Source of the DNA: JBPRGG01 sp051418075
GTDB lineage: Bacteria; Bacteroidota; Bacteroidia; Cytophagales; Cyclobacteriaceae
Assembly (NCBI GenBank): GCA_051418075.1
Contig: JBPRGG010000145.1
Coordinates: 1 to 6,521, forward strand
Length of the DNA stretch: 6,521 bases
Reading direction: 5' to 3'
In this document: in pieces, positions 1 to 6,041 of the stretch
How the letters are laid out: the number at the start of each line of letters is the position of its first letter
Numbering within the stretch: position 1 is the first letter of the stretch
Notes under the pieces: generated by a model
The model's database searches: none
Told to the model about the DNA's origin: nothing
The model's input: only the letters and a program-made list of their open reading frames with translations
Translations under genes and position numbers: made by a program

Positions 1-644
1 ACCATGAAGATATTGTAAAAGTCTGGCAACTAACGGGTCAAACTGTAATGTACCTTTTAATTAATAACCAGATAGAAGGCATTGTAAGCGTAGCCGATAC
101 CATTAAAAAGACTTCGGCAAAAGCCATTCGCGAACTGCAAAAAATGGGCGTAAAAGTACACATGCTTACCGGCGACAATAAATTTACCGCTAAAGCGGTG
201 GCCGAAGAATTGAAACTTGATGGCTACCAGGCTGATTGCCTCCCCGATGACAAATTCAAAAAAGTAAAAGAATTGCAGGCGCAAGGACAGAAAGTGGCAA
301 TGGCAGGCGACGGCATTAACGATGCCCCGGCACTGGAACAGGCCGATATAGGAATTGCCATGGGAACCGGAACTGATATTGCCATGCAAAGCGCTGAAGT
401 GACGCTGGTAAAAGGCGACTTGGACGGAATTGTGCGCGCCCGCGAACTGAGCCACAAAGTGATGCGCAATATTAAACAGAACCTGTTTTTTGCTTTTGTT
501 TACAACGCACTGGGAGTTCCGGTTGCAGCCGGAATCCTGTTCCCGTTTTTCGGGATTTTACTCAGCCCGATTATTGCAGCGGCAGCCATGAGTTTTAGTT
601 CAGTTTCGGTAATTACAAACGCATTACGATTGAGAAGAAAATAA
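1..644 (+). CDS. copA: CopA-type Cu(I)-translocating P1B-1 ATPase, C-terminal part (5' end outside window)
   Basis: The reading frame is open from the first complete codon at base 3 (His-Glu-Asp-Ile-Val) through a Met at 48 to the TAA at 642-644. The Met is therefore internal and the gene is cut by the window edge. About 213 residues are visible. They cover the end of the N-domain, the P-domain with MLTGDN (residues 54-59 of the fragment), the PDDK motif, GDGINDAPAL (102-111), and the last two membrane helices. The penultimate helix carries Tyr-Asn (167-168) and the last carries Met-Ser-Phe-Ser-Ser (196-200). These match, with the same 28-residue spacing, the Cu(I)-site residues known in TM7 and TM8 of CopA proteins, which points to Cu(I)/Ag(I) rather than Zn/Cd. 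The protein would pump Cu(I) out of the cytoplasm across the inner membrane. The phosphorylated DKTGT and CPC motifs must lie upstream of the window. The gene is visibly more GC-rich than hydE, which follows 33 bases later. Confidence 0.95.
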   Translation, partial: HEDIVKVWQLTGQTVMYLLINNQIEGIVSVADTIKKTSAKAIRELQKMGVKVHMLTGDNKFTAKAVAEELKLDGYQADCLPDDKFKKVKELQAQGQKVAMAGDGINDAPALEQADIGIAMGTGTDIAMQSAEVTLVKGDLDGIVRARELSHKVMRNIKQNLFFAFVYNALGVPVAAGILFPFFGILLSPIIAAAAMSFSSVSVITNALRLRRK

Positions 645-666
645 TTGAGATGAAACGCATTAAACC

Positions 667-671
667 GGAGG
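667..671 (+). promoter_or_regulatory. Strong Shine-Dalgarno sequence (GGAGG) of hydE
   Basis: GGAGG ends six bases before the ATG at 678 and fixes that start for hydE. It stands out because the other genes here begin after A-rich leaders without a recognisable Shine-Dalgarno, as is usual in Bacteroidota. Confidence 0.7.
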
Positions 672-677
672 TAAAGT

Positions 678-1766
678 ATGGAGAGCATTGTTTCAAAAAT
701 ATTACAACATCAAAAGTTTTCCATCCCCGAAATTTTAATTCTTTTGAATGCAGAAAATGAAGACGAAAGGCTTCTGTACCAAAAAGCACGGGAAATAAAA
801 ATATTAAACACCGGGGATAAGGTTTATTTGCGTGGACTTATTGAATTCTCGAATGTATGTGACAAAGATTGTTTTTACTGTGGAATAAGAAAAAGCAACA
901 AAAGAATAAAAAGGTACTTCTTATCTGATGAGGAAGTCATAAAAGCTTCCCGGTTTGCGTTTTCCAATAAATATGGTTCAATAGTTTTGCAATCCGGCGA
1001 GATGAAATCGGAAAAATTTGTGGAAAGAATAGAAAGGTTGGTAAAACAAATCCGCCAGATTACCGGAGATAATTTTGGTATTACTTTATCCTGCGGGGAA
1101 CAAAGTAAGACCACTTATTTGAGATGGTTTAAAGCTGGGGCAACCCGCTACCTGCTGAGAATAGAAACTGCCAATGAAAACCTTTATAATAAAATTCATC
1201 CAAATGACAGGTCACACGACTTCCAAAGACGTGTGAATTCGCTGGCAGCCCTGAAGAAAATAGGTTATCAGGTTGGTACAGGAATAATGGTTGGTTTGCC
1301 CGGACAAACCCTCCTCCACCTCGCGGAAGATATTTTGTTCATGAAAAAATTGGATATTGATATGTGCGGGATAGGACCTTTCATAGAACATCACAAAACA
1401 CCTCTTTTTCATCACAAAAATAGTTGGGATTTAGATTCCCGCTTTGACTTAACTTTAAAAGTTTTGGCGATAATCAGAATCATGATGAAAAATATCAACA
1501 TTGCTGCTTCTACAGCATTACAGTCGATAGATAAGTTTGGCAGAGAAAAGTGCATCCGGATAGCGGGAAATGTTTTTATGCCCAACCTTACACCTGCACA
1601 GTACAGAGAGGATTATTCCTTATACGATAATAAATCGTGTATTAAAGAGAGTCCCGATGACTGCCAAATTTGCACAAATGCCCGCATAGAGATGGTAAAT
1701 GGAAATATTGCGTTCGGAGAACCTGGCGATTCAACTCACTATATACTCAGAAAAAGTAAAGTTTAA
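678..1766 (+). CDS. hydE: [FeFe]-hydrogenase H-cluster radical SAM maturase HydE
   Basis: This is a cytoplasmic radical-SAM enzyme of 362 residues, the usual HydE length. In the family it works with HydG and HydF to build the diiron subcluster of [FeFe] hydrogenase, acting on the iron-CO-CN-cysteine complex made by HydG. The radical-SAM cluster motif CX3CX2C is at C61, C65 and C68. HydE-like signatures follow: LLRIETANENLY (159-170), GIMVGLPGQT (202-211), GIGPFIEHHKTPL (231-243) and MPNLTPAQYRE (301-311). A C-terminal CX7CX2C motif (C321, C329, C332) matches the accessory iron-sulfur site described in Thermotoga HydE, which many family members lack. It argues against the paralogues PylB and BioB. 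The start is set by GGAGG at 667-671. HydF, HydG and the hydrogenase are not in the window and should lie elsewhere. The gene is A/T-richer than copA before it, a possible sign of separate origin. Confidence 0.93.
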   Translation: MESIVSKILQHQKFSIPEILILLNAENEDERLLYQKAREIKILNTGDKVYLRGLIEFSNVCDKDCFYCGIRKSNKRIKRYFLSDEEVIKASRFAFSNKYGSIVLQSGEMKSEKFVERIERLVKQIRQITGDNFGITLSCGEQSKTTYLRWFKAGATRYLLRIETANENLYNKIHPNDRSHDFQRRVNSLAALKKIGYQVGTGIMVGLPGQTLLHLAEDILFMKKLDIDMCGIGPFIEHHKTPLFHHKNSWDLDSRFDLTLKVLAIIRIMMKNINIAASTALQSIDKFGREKCIRIAGNVFMPNLTPAQYREDYSLYDNKSCIKESPDDCQICTNARIEMVNGNIAFGEPGDSTHYILRKSKV

Positions 1767-1800
1767 ATGCCACTCAATTAGGGGCAAAATGAATGATTGA

Positions 1801-2250
1801 ATGAATAAATACAATAAAAATATAAAAAAAAGGAATTCATTGTGGAGCAAAAAAGAACGCACTGGATTAAAAATAGCTGGCTATACATTTCTGGTTGCAA
1901 TTCTTTTTGCCGTATATTATTTGATAAATCAGGATATTGAACGTAAAAATCAGTTAATCGCAATGGCTGGAAAAGAGCTGGCCCACAACAAAGTTTGCAT
2001 GGTTGGCGATGTTCTGAAATTTAAAGAACTGGACAAAATTGTAATTGATGGTAAACACTATTGGGTTTGTTGTCCGAAATGTAAGGCACAACTTCTTTAC
2101 GCATATAAAAAACGTTTTGCCGTTGACCCGTTAACACAAAAAGAAGTTGATAAGGCAGAAGCATTTATAACGCAAAGTCCAACGATGAAAGAGAGAGTTC
2201 TTTATTTTGAAACAAGTAAGAATTTTGAAATATATAAAACTAAGATGTAA
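1801..2250 (+). CDS. Membrane-anchored protein with TRASH/YHS-like Cys metal-binding domain
   Basis: A 149-residue protein of unknown specific role. The N-terminus is very Lys/Arg-rich (residues 1-24) and is followed by one hydrophobic segment (about 25-42). The positive-inside rule then places the rest outside the cytoplasmic membrane. The outer part has C66, then C90, C91 and C94 around a YWVCCPKC stretch, with a downstream VDP...KEVDKAEAFI segment. This layout resembles TRASH/YHS-like domains, small treble-clef-like modules linked to heavy-metal sensing or trafficking, and a Bacteroidota family of small proteins that I recognise only by pattern. A metal ligand role for the Cys residues is inferred. 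The ATG at 1801 directly follows an in-frame TGA at 1798-1800, so it is the first possible start. The stop lies one base before nfnA, suggesting translational coupling. Composition is very A/T-rich, especially at the 5' end. Confidence 0.75.
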   Translation: MNKYNKNIKKRNSLWSKKERTGLKIAGYTFLVAILFAVYYLINQDIERKNQLIAMAGKELAHNKVCMVGDVLKFKELDKIVIDGKHYWVCCPKCKAQLLYAYKKRFAVDPLTQKEVDKAEAFITQSPTMKERVLYFETSKNFEIYKTKM

Positions 2251-2251
2251 C

Positions 2252-3070
2252 ATGCCAAAAATAATTTCTAAAAAATATCTGTCAGAAAAGGTTATTCAAC
2301 TGGAAATTGAAGCGCCACGGATTGCAAAGAAGCGCAAAGCAGGGCATTTTGTGATTGTCAGGATTGGGAATAACGGCGAACGCATCCCGCTCACCATATC
2401 TCAGGCAGATGCAACGAAGGGCACAATAACTCTTGTTGTCCAGGTTGTGGGGGTTACCAGCTACAAATTATCAAAACTTGAAACGGGGGACGAAGTGACT
2501 GATATTGTTGGTCCACTGGGCAATGCAACCCATATTTCCAAGGTGGGGACTGTACTTTGTGCCGGTGGTGGTGTGGGCATCGCGCCATTGCTTCCTATTG
2601 TTGAAGCCATGCACAAGGCCGGCAACCGAGTGGTTTCGGTTTTGGCTGCCCGCGATAAAGAACTGCTGATACTGGAAAAGGAAATATCAGCTTTCTCCGA
2701 CGAGGTCATTGTTATGACCGACGATGGAAGTTACGGCCAAAAAGGTTTGGTAACCGATGGTATGGAAATGGTAATAGCAAAAGAAAAAATTGACCAGGCA
2801 ATCGTAATTGGCCCGGCAATAATGATGAAATATGCCAGTATGCTCACCCTTAAATACAATATTCCCACATTGGCAAGCCTTAATACAATTATGGTTGATG
2901 GCACGGGCATGTGCGGGGCATGCAGGGTGTCGGTTGGTGGGCGTACGAAGTTTGTATGCGTGGATGGTCCGGAATTCAATGCCCGTGAAGTTGATTTTGA
3001 CGAGTTATTGATGCGATTGGGTTCATACAAAAATGAAGAAGCCGGGGCATATAAAAAGTTCTTGATTTAA
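2252..3070 (+). CDS. nfnA: NfnA/SudB-type FAD and [2Fe-2S] subunit of NADH-dependent ferredoxin:NADP oxidoreductase
   Basis: A 272-residue cytoplasmic flavoprotein of the ferredoxin-NADP reductase/PyrK superfamily. In NfnAB this subunit carries FAD and a [2Fe-2S] cluster and handles NAD(H) in flavin-based electron bifurcation. The related archaeal enzyme was first named sulfide dehydrogenase. The flavin motif ERIPLTIS is at residues 43-50 and the nucleotide-binding AGGGVGIAP at about 104-112. The cluster motif DGTGMCGAC is at 216-224, with C221, C224, C236 and Asp216. Three Cys plus one Asp is the ligand set reported for NfnA, unlike the four Cys of PyrK. I chose the ATG at 2252 because the protein then starts MPKIISKKYLSEKVIQLEIE, as family members do. 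An upstream start at 2207 would add 15 unrelated residues and overlap the preceding gene. Length fits the family (about 280). The gene for the partner subunit follows after 21 bases. Confidence 0.88.
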   Translation: MPKIISKKYLSEKVIQLEIEAPRIAKKRKAGHFVIVRIGNNGERIPLTISQADATKGTITLVVQVVGVTSYKLSKLETGDEVTDIVGPLGNATHISKVGTVLCAGGGVGIAPLLPIVEAMHKAGNRVVSVLAARDKELLILEKEISAFSDEVIVMTDDGSYGQKGLVTDGMEMVIAKEKIDQAIVIGPAIMMKYASMLTLKYNIPTLASLNTIMVDGTGMCGACRVSVGGRTKFVCVDGPEFNAREVDFDELLMRLGSYKNEEAGAYKKFLI

Positions 3071-3091
3071 AATTAAAAATTGTACAATGTG

Positions 3092-4588
3092 ATGGCGGAA
3101 AATGATTTAGGAACATATAGCAGACGAAATGAGGAATGGCGTTTGGACTTACGGAAAAAGTTAAAAAACAAAGAGAGGATTGCCATTAAAAGGATTAAAA
3201 TGCCCGAAGCAGATCCTTTGTCCAGAATAAAAAGCTATGTGGAAGTAAATTCGGGGCTCTCCGAAAAACAGGCGATTACCGAGGCACAGCGTTGCCTTGA
3301 CTGTGTAAACCCGACCTGCATCGAAGGATGCCCTGTCAGCATTAACATTCCGGGTTTCATTAAATCCATTGAAGCACAAGATTACGACAATGCCATCAGG
3401 GTACTAAAAGATACCAATGCTTTGCCTGCGGTTTGCGGTCGTGTTTGCCCGCAGGAAATCCAATGCGAGGCCACTTGTTTTTACCAGACTAAATTAAAAA
3501 AACCGCCCATTGCCATTGGCCACCTTGAGCGTTTTGCGGCTGACCGTGCACGGAATTCAGGAAAAGCTTTCATACCCGAAATAGCTGCAAAAAGGAACGG
3601 GAAAGTGGCTATTATTGGTTCCGGGCCGTCGGGTTTGGCCGCTGCCGGTGAGCTGACAAAACTAGGTTATCAGGTCACTGTTTTCGAGGCGCTCCATGAA
3701 CTTGGCGGGGTGTTGAAATATGGGATACCCGAATTCAGGCTGCCTAATGAAATAGTTGATTTTGAAATCAATAACCTCAAAAAACTGGGAGTGAACTTCG
3801 AGAAAAATTTTATTGTGGGAAAAACAGCCGATTTCGAAGACCTGCGAGAAGAAGGATACTCCGCTTTTTTTATTGGCAGTGGGGCCGGATTGCCCATGTT
3901 TATGAACATTCCCGGCGAGAATTACATCGGCGTTTTATCTGCCAACGAATACCTGACAAGAGTAAATTTAATGGGGGCAACAAAAGTTGATTTTGATACC
4001 CCTGTTCTGAAAGGAAAAAGCGTGGCAGTTATTGGCGGTGGAAACACGGCAATGGATTCGGTAAGGACCGCCAGGCGGCTTGGAGCCGAAAAAGCCATGA
4101 TTGTTTACAGAAGGTCACTGGAAGAAATGCCAGCCAGAAATGAAGAAATTCAACATGCAAAAGAGGAAGGGATTGAATTCCTGGTGCTCAACAACCCGGT
4201 AGAATACCTTGCCGATAAAAACGGCAGGGTAAATAAAATGAAACTTCAGAAGATGGAACTGGCCGAACCAGACCAATCAGGGAGGCGCAGACCTGTCCCG
4301 GTGGAAGGTTCCGAATATTTTCTGGAAGTTGATTTAGTAATAGTTAGCATTGGTGTATCTCCCAACCCGCTTATACCAATGAGCCTGCCGCAATTGCAAA
4401 CATCAAAATGGAGGACAATAAATGTTAACCCCGATACCATGCAATCCAGTGTTCCCGGCTTGTTTGCCGGCGGGGATATTGTAAGGGGCGGCGCTACCGT
4501 GATTCTGGCAATGGGTGATGGCCGAAAAGCTGCTAAAAACATACACGATTACTTACAAAAAACAGCGAATTCGCAAAACGCAGGCTAA
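3092..4588 (+). CDS. nfnB: NfnB/SudA-type FAD, 2x[4Fe-4S] subunit (often annotated glutamate synthase small subunit GltA)
   Basis: A 498-residue cytoplasmic iron-sulfur flavoprotein of the GltD/NfnB family. In NfnAB this subunit holds the bifurcating FAD and two [4Fe-4S] clusters, and reacts with NADP(H) and ferredoxin. Two N-terminal Cys sets are present: C68, C71, C76, C80 and C115, C119, C125, C129. A first Rossmann motif (GSGPSG, 176-181) binds FAD and a second (GGGNTAMD, 315-322) lies in the NAD(P)H domain, followed by YRRS...MPAR. The FAD-closing FAGGDIVRGGATVILAMGDG is at 458-477. No glutamate synthase large subunit is nearby and an NfnA gene is directly upstream, so Nfn/Sud is a better name than glutamate synthase. 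I prefer the ATG at 3092 over in-frame TTG 3080 or GTG 3089. The roughly 30 charged residues before the conserved part are longer than in Thermotoga-type NfnB. Confidence 0.88.
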   Translation: MAENDLGTYSRRNEEWRLDLRKKLKNKERIAIKRIKMPEADPLSRIKSYVEVNSGLSEKQAITEAQRCLDCVNPTCIEGCPVSINIPGFIKSIEAQDYDNAIRVLKDTNALPAVCGRVCPQEIQCEATCFYQTKLKKPPIAIGHLERFAADRARNSGKAFIPEIAAKRNGKVAIIGSGPSGLAAAGELTKLGYQVTVFEALHELGGVLKYGIPEFRLPNEIVDFEINNLKKLGVNFEKNFIVGKTADFEDLREEGYSAFFIGSGAGLPMFMNIPGENYIGVLSANEYLTRVNLMGATKVDFDTPVLKGKSVAVIGGGNTAMDSVRTARRLGAEKAMIVYRRSLEEMPARNEEIQHAKEEGIEFLVLNNPVEYLADKNGRVNKMKLQKMELAEPDQSGRRRPVPVEGSEYFLEVDLVIVSIGVSPNPLIPMSLPQLQTSKWRTINVNPDTMQSSVPGLFAGGDIVRGGATVILAMGDGRKAAKNIHDYLQKTANSQNAG

Positions 4589-4595
4589 CGGGCTG

Positions 4596-4618
4596 AAAAA
4601 AAAACAAAATAAAAAATA
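4596..4618 (+). other. A-rich leader before the DHOD-like gene
   Basis: The 34-base gap between nfnB and the next gene is almost pure A, including a run of nine. There is no Shine-Dalgarno, hairpin or recognisable Bacteroidota promoter (TTTG / TAnnTTTG). A-rich leaders commonly serve translation initiation in this phylum. Homopolymer slippage is also conceivable, but nothing downstream depends on it. Confidence 0.35.
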
Positions 4619-4622
4619 AGTT

Positions 4623-5618
4623 ATGGCAGATTTATCAACAAACTATCTTGGGATGAACCTCAAAAGTCCGCTTATCGTGGGCAGTTGTGGCTTAACTTCT
4701 TCACTCGAAAATGTAAAACTGATGGAAAAGAACGGCGCTGGAGCCATCGTTTTAAAATCCATTTTCGAGGAGGAAATTTTGCTCTCCCTTCACAAAAAAG
4801 CCAGGGATGCATCAAAGGACAAACTCCTGTATTACGAGTATTCCGAAACTTACGATTATTTGGATGTCCATACCCGCAATGAGGAGCTTGAAAATTATCT
4901 GGGATTTATCAGGGAAATAAAAAAAGAAGTTTTAATCCCGGTTATTGCCAGCATTAACTGCGTCACCAACTCCGAATGGACAGACTTTGCACAGAAAATT
5001 CAGGAAGCTGGCGCGGATGCCTTGGAATTGAACCTGTTTTTCAACCCCGCCGGTTTCCAAAAAAAGGATGTTGAAAAGTTGTCTGTCCAAATTATGGATA
5101 AAATAATGAAAACCGTAACAATTCCTGTGTCGTTAAAACTCAGCAGCAATTATTCCAACCTGGGGCATACCATCAAGGAGATCAGCAAAACAGGCGTTCA
5201 GGGCATTGTTATGTTCAACCGGTTTTTTTCGGTTGATTTCGACCTCGACAAACTGAGCGTAATATCTTCTGAAATATACAGTTCGCCCGGAGATTTCACG
5301 AAACCATTACGCTGGACTGCACTTCTCGCGGACAATATTGAGTGCAATATTGCTGCATCAGGAGGTGTTCATTCCGGCAAAACCGCTTTAAAACAAATAC
5401 TTGCGGGGGCTGATGCTGTTCAGGTAGTTTCAATATTATATAAGAATGGCATTGACCATTTAAGCGTTTTACTAAAGGAAATGGACAAATGGATAGAAGA
5501 GAAAGGATTTAATTCGGTTAGCCAGATAAAAGGGATGATGAGCAACAAAAATGTCAAAAATCCTGAAGTTTTTGAACGAATGCAGTTTATGAGATATTAT
5601 GGAAAATTGTTTGATTGA
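4623..5618 (+). CDS. Dihydroorotate dehydrogenase-like FMN-barrel protein, catalytic Cys/Ser absent
   Basis: A 331-residue cytoplasmic TIM-barrel protein that clearly resembles class 1 dihydroorotate dehydrogenase but is probably not PyrD. Family landmarks are SPLIVGSCGLT (15-25), VLKSIFEEEI (43-52), ADALELNL (131-138), VSLKLSSNY (169-177), VMFNRF (196-201), ASGGVHSG (245-252) and ADAVQVVS (263-270). The last two form the usual FMN-phosphate pocket, so FMN binding is likely. Where active DHODs and dihydropyrimidine dehydrogenase have N-x-S-C-P-N, this protein has N137-L-F-F-N-P, so the catalytic base is Phe140 and orotate contacts are altered. It belongs to the common but uncharacterised 'dihydroorotate dehydrogenase-like' group. 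Only three scattered Cys (C22, C113, C241) are present, so there is no ferredoxin domain as in PreA or DPD. It follows nfnB by 34 bases, suggesting it takes electrons from or gives them to NfnAB. Substrate unknown. Confidence 0.85.
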   Translation: MADLSTNYLGMNLKSPLIVGSCGLTSSLENVKLMEKNGAGAIVLKSIFEEEILLSLHKKARDASKDKLLYYEYSETYDYLDVHTRNEELENYLGFIREIKKEVLIPVIASINCVTNSEWTDFAQKIQEAGADALELNLFFNPAGFQKKDVEKLSVQIMDKIMKTVTIPVSLKLSSNYSNLGHTIKEISKTGVQGIVMFNRFFSVDFDLDKLSVISSEIYSSPGDFTKPLRWTALLADNIECNIAASGGVHSGKTALKQILAGADAVQVVSILYKNGIDHLSVLLKEMDKWIEEKGFNSVSQIKGMMSNKNVKNPEVFERMQFMRYYGKLFD

Positions 5619-5632
5619 TAAAAATTATTTTT

Positions 5633-6022
5633 ATGAAAAAAAGTAAATCAAAAAAAGGTAGAAATTCAATGTTAATGATTGTTTCTTTTTTGGCCATAAC
5701 ATTTTTCATGTCATCGTGCATGACCATGGGGCTTGGGCATTTATCTCCGACACCGGATCAATATAAAAATCACCCAAATGAAATCAGTTATGTGGACCCG
5801 GTATGCGGTAATTCAATGGAACAGGTTTCCGAAGACCTTTCTTATGAATATGGTGGTACTACCTATTATTTCCACTCATTAGATTGTTTAAACGAGTTTA
5901 AGCAAGCCCCGGAAAACTATATCGCCAATAATAATATAAACAATCACCGAAATAATTATGGGATGATGTGGGGGCTGGGAGCTGCCGCAATGATTGGAAT
6001 GATGTTGTTAATGATTTTATAA
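5633..6022 (+). CDS. YHS-domain lipoprotein with Met-rich hydrophobic C-terminus
   Basis: A 129-residue exported protein. A Lys-rich n-region (MKKSKSKK) and a hydrophobic core lead to Phe-Met-Ser-Ser-Cys29, a Bacteroidota-style lipobox, so the mature protein should begin with a lipidated Cys29. A YHS domain follows, with DPVCG at 55-59 and YYFHSLDCLNEF at 78-89; Cys58 and Cys85 are the conserved pair thought to bind metal. The C-terminal 17 residues (from Trp113) are hydrophobic and, with the preceding MM, contain six Met, which could form a membrane helix or a soft-metal site. YHS domains occur with copper ATPases and heavy-metal proteins, so a role in envelope copper handling is likely but unproven. 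The ATG at 5633 is preferred over the in-frame TTG at 5615, which overlaps the previous stop. It sits 14 bases after the DHOD-like gene and 19 before the HMA gene. Confidence 0.8.
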   Translation: MKKSKSKKGRNSMLMIVSFLAITFFMSSCMTMGLGHLSPTPDQYKNHPNEISYVDPVCGNSMEQVSEDLSYEYGGTTYYFHSLDCLNEFKQAPENYIANNNINNHRNNYGMMWGLGAAAMIGMMLLMIL

Positions 6023-6041
6023 ACAATTTAAATTTTAAAAG

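Noticed and set aside
57..455. Open frame on the minus strand opposite the CopA P-domain
   Set aside because: It mirrors the strongly conserved CopA frame, and its translation has no recognisable domain.
650..754. Short ATG-initiated frame overlapping the hydE start
   Set aside because: It is in a different frame from hydE, about 35 codons long, has no recognisable product, and conflicts with the GGAGG-ATG of hydE.
1767..1800. Possible weak hairpin (TGCC...GGCA) and short ATGA/TTGA repeats between hydE and the next gene
   Set aside because: The stem is only four pairs with no U-run, too weak for a terminator. The repeats are chance-level in A/T-rich DNA.
2207..2251. Upstream ATG that would lengthen NfnA by 15 residues
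   Set aside because: The extra residues are not family-like and overlap the preceding gene by 44 bases. The ATG at 2252 gives the typical N-terminus.
3079..3088. Perfect 10-base palindrome ATTGTACAAT before nfnB
   Set aside because: It is short, in A/T-rich sequence, and overlaps the region just before the start. It may be chance, and no second copy was seen.
3092..4588. Reading this gene as the glutamate synthase small subunit
   Set aside because: No large glutamate synthase subunit is adjacent and an NfnA gene is directly upstream. The name is inherited from family resemblance.
4685..4882. Second + strand open frame inside the DHOD-like gene
   Set aside because: It is a frame shadow of a well-conserved protein, with no start signal and no recognisable motif.
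4623..5618. Calling this gene pyrD
   Set aside because: The catalytic Cys/Ser loop is replaced by Phe-Phe and there are no pyrimidine genes around it.
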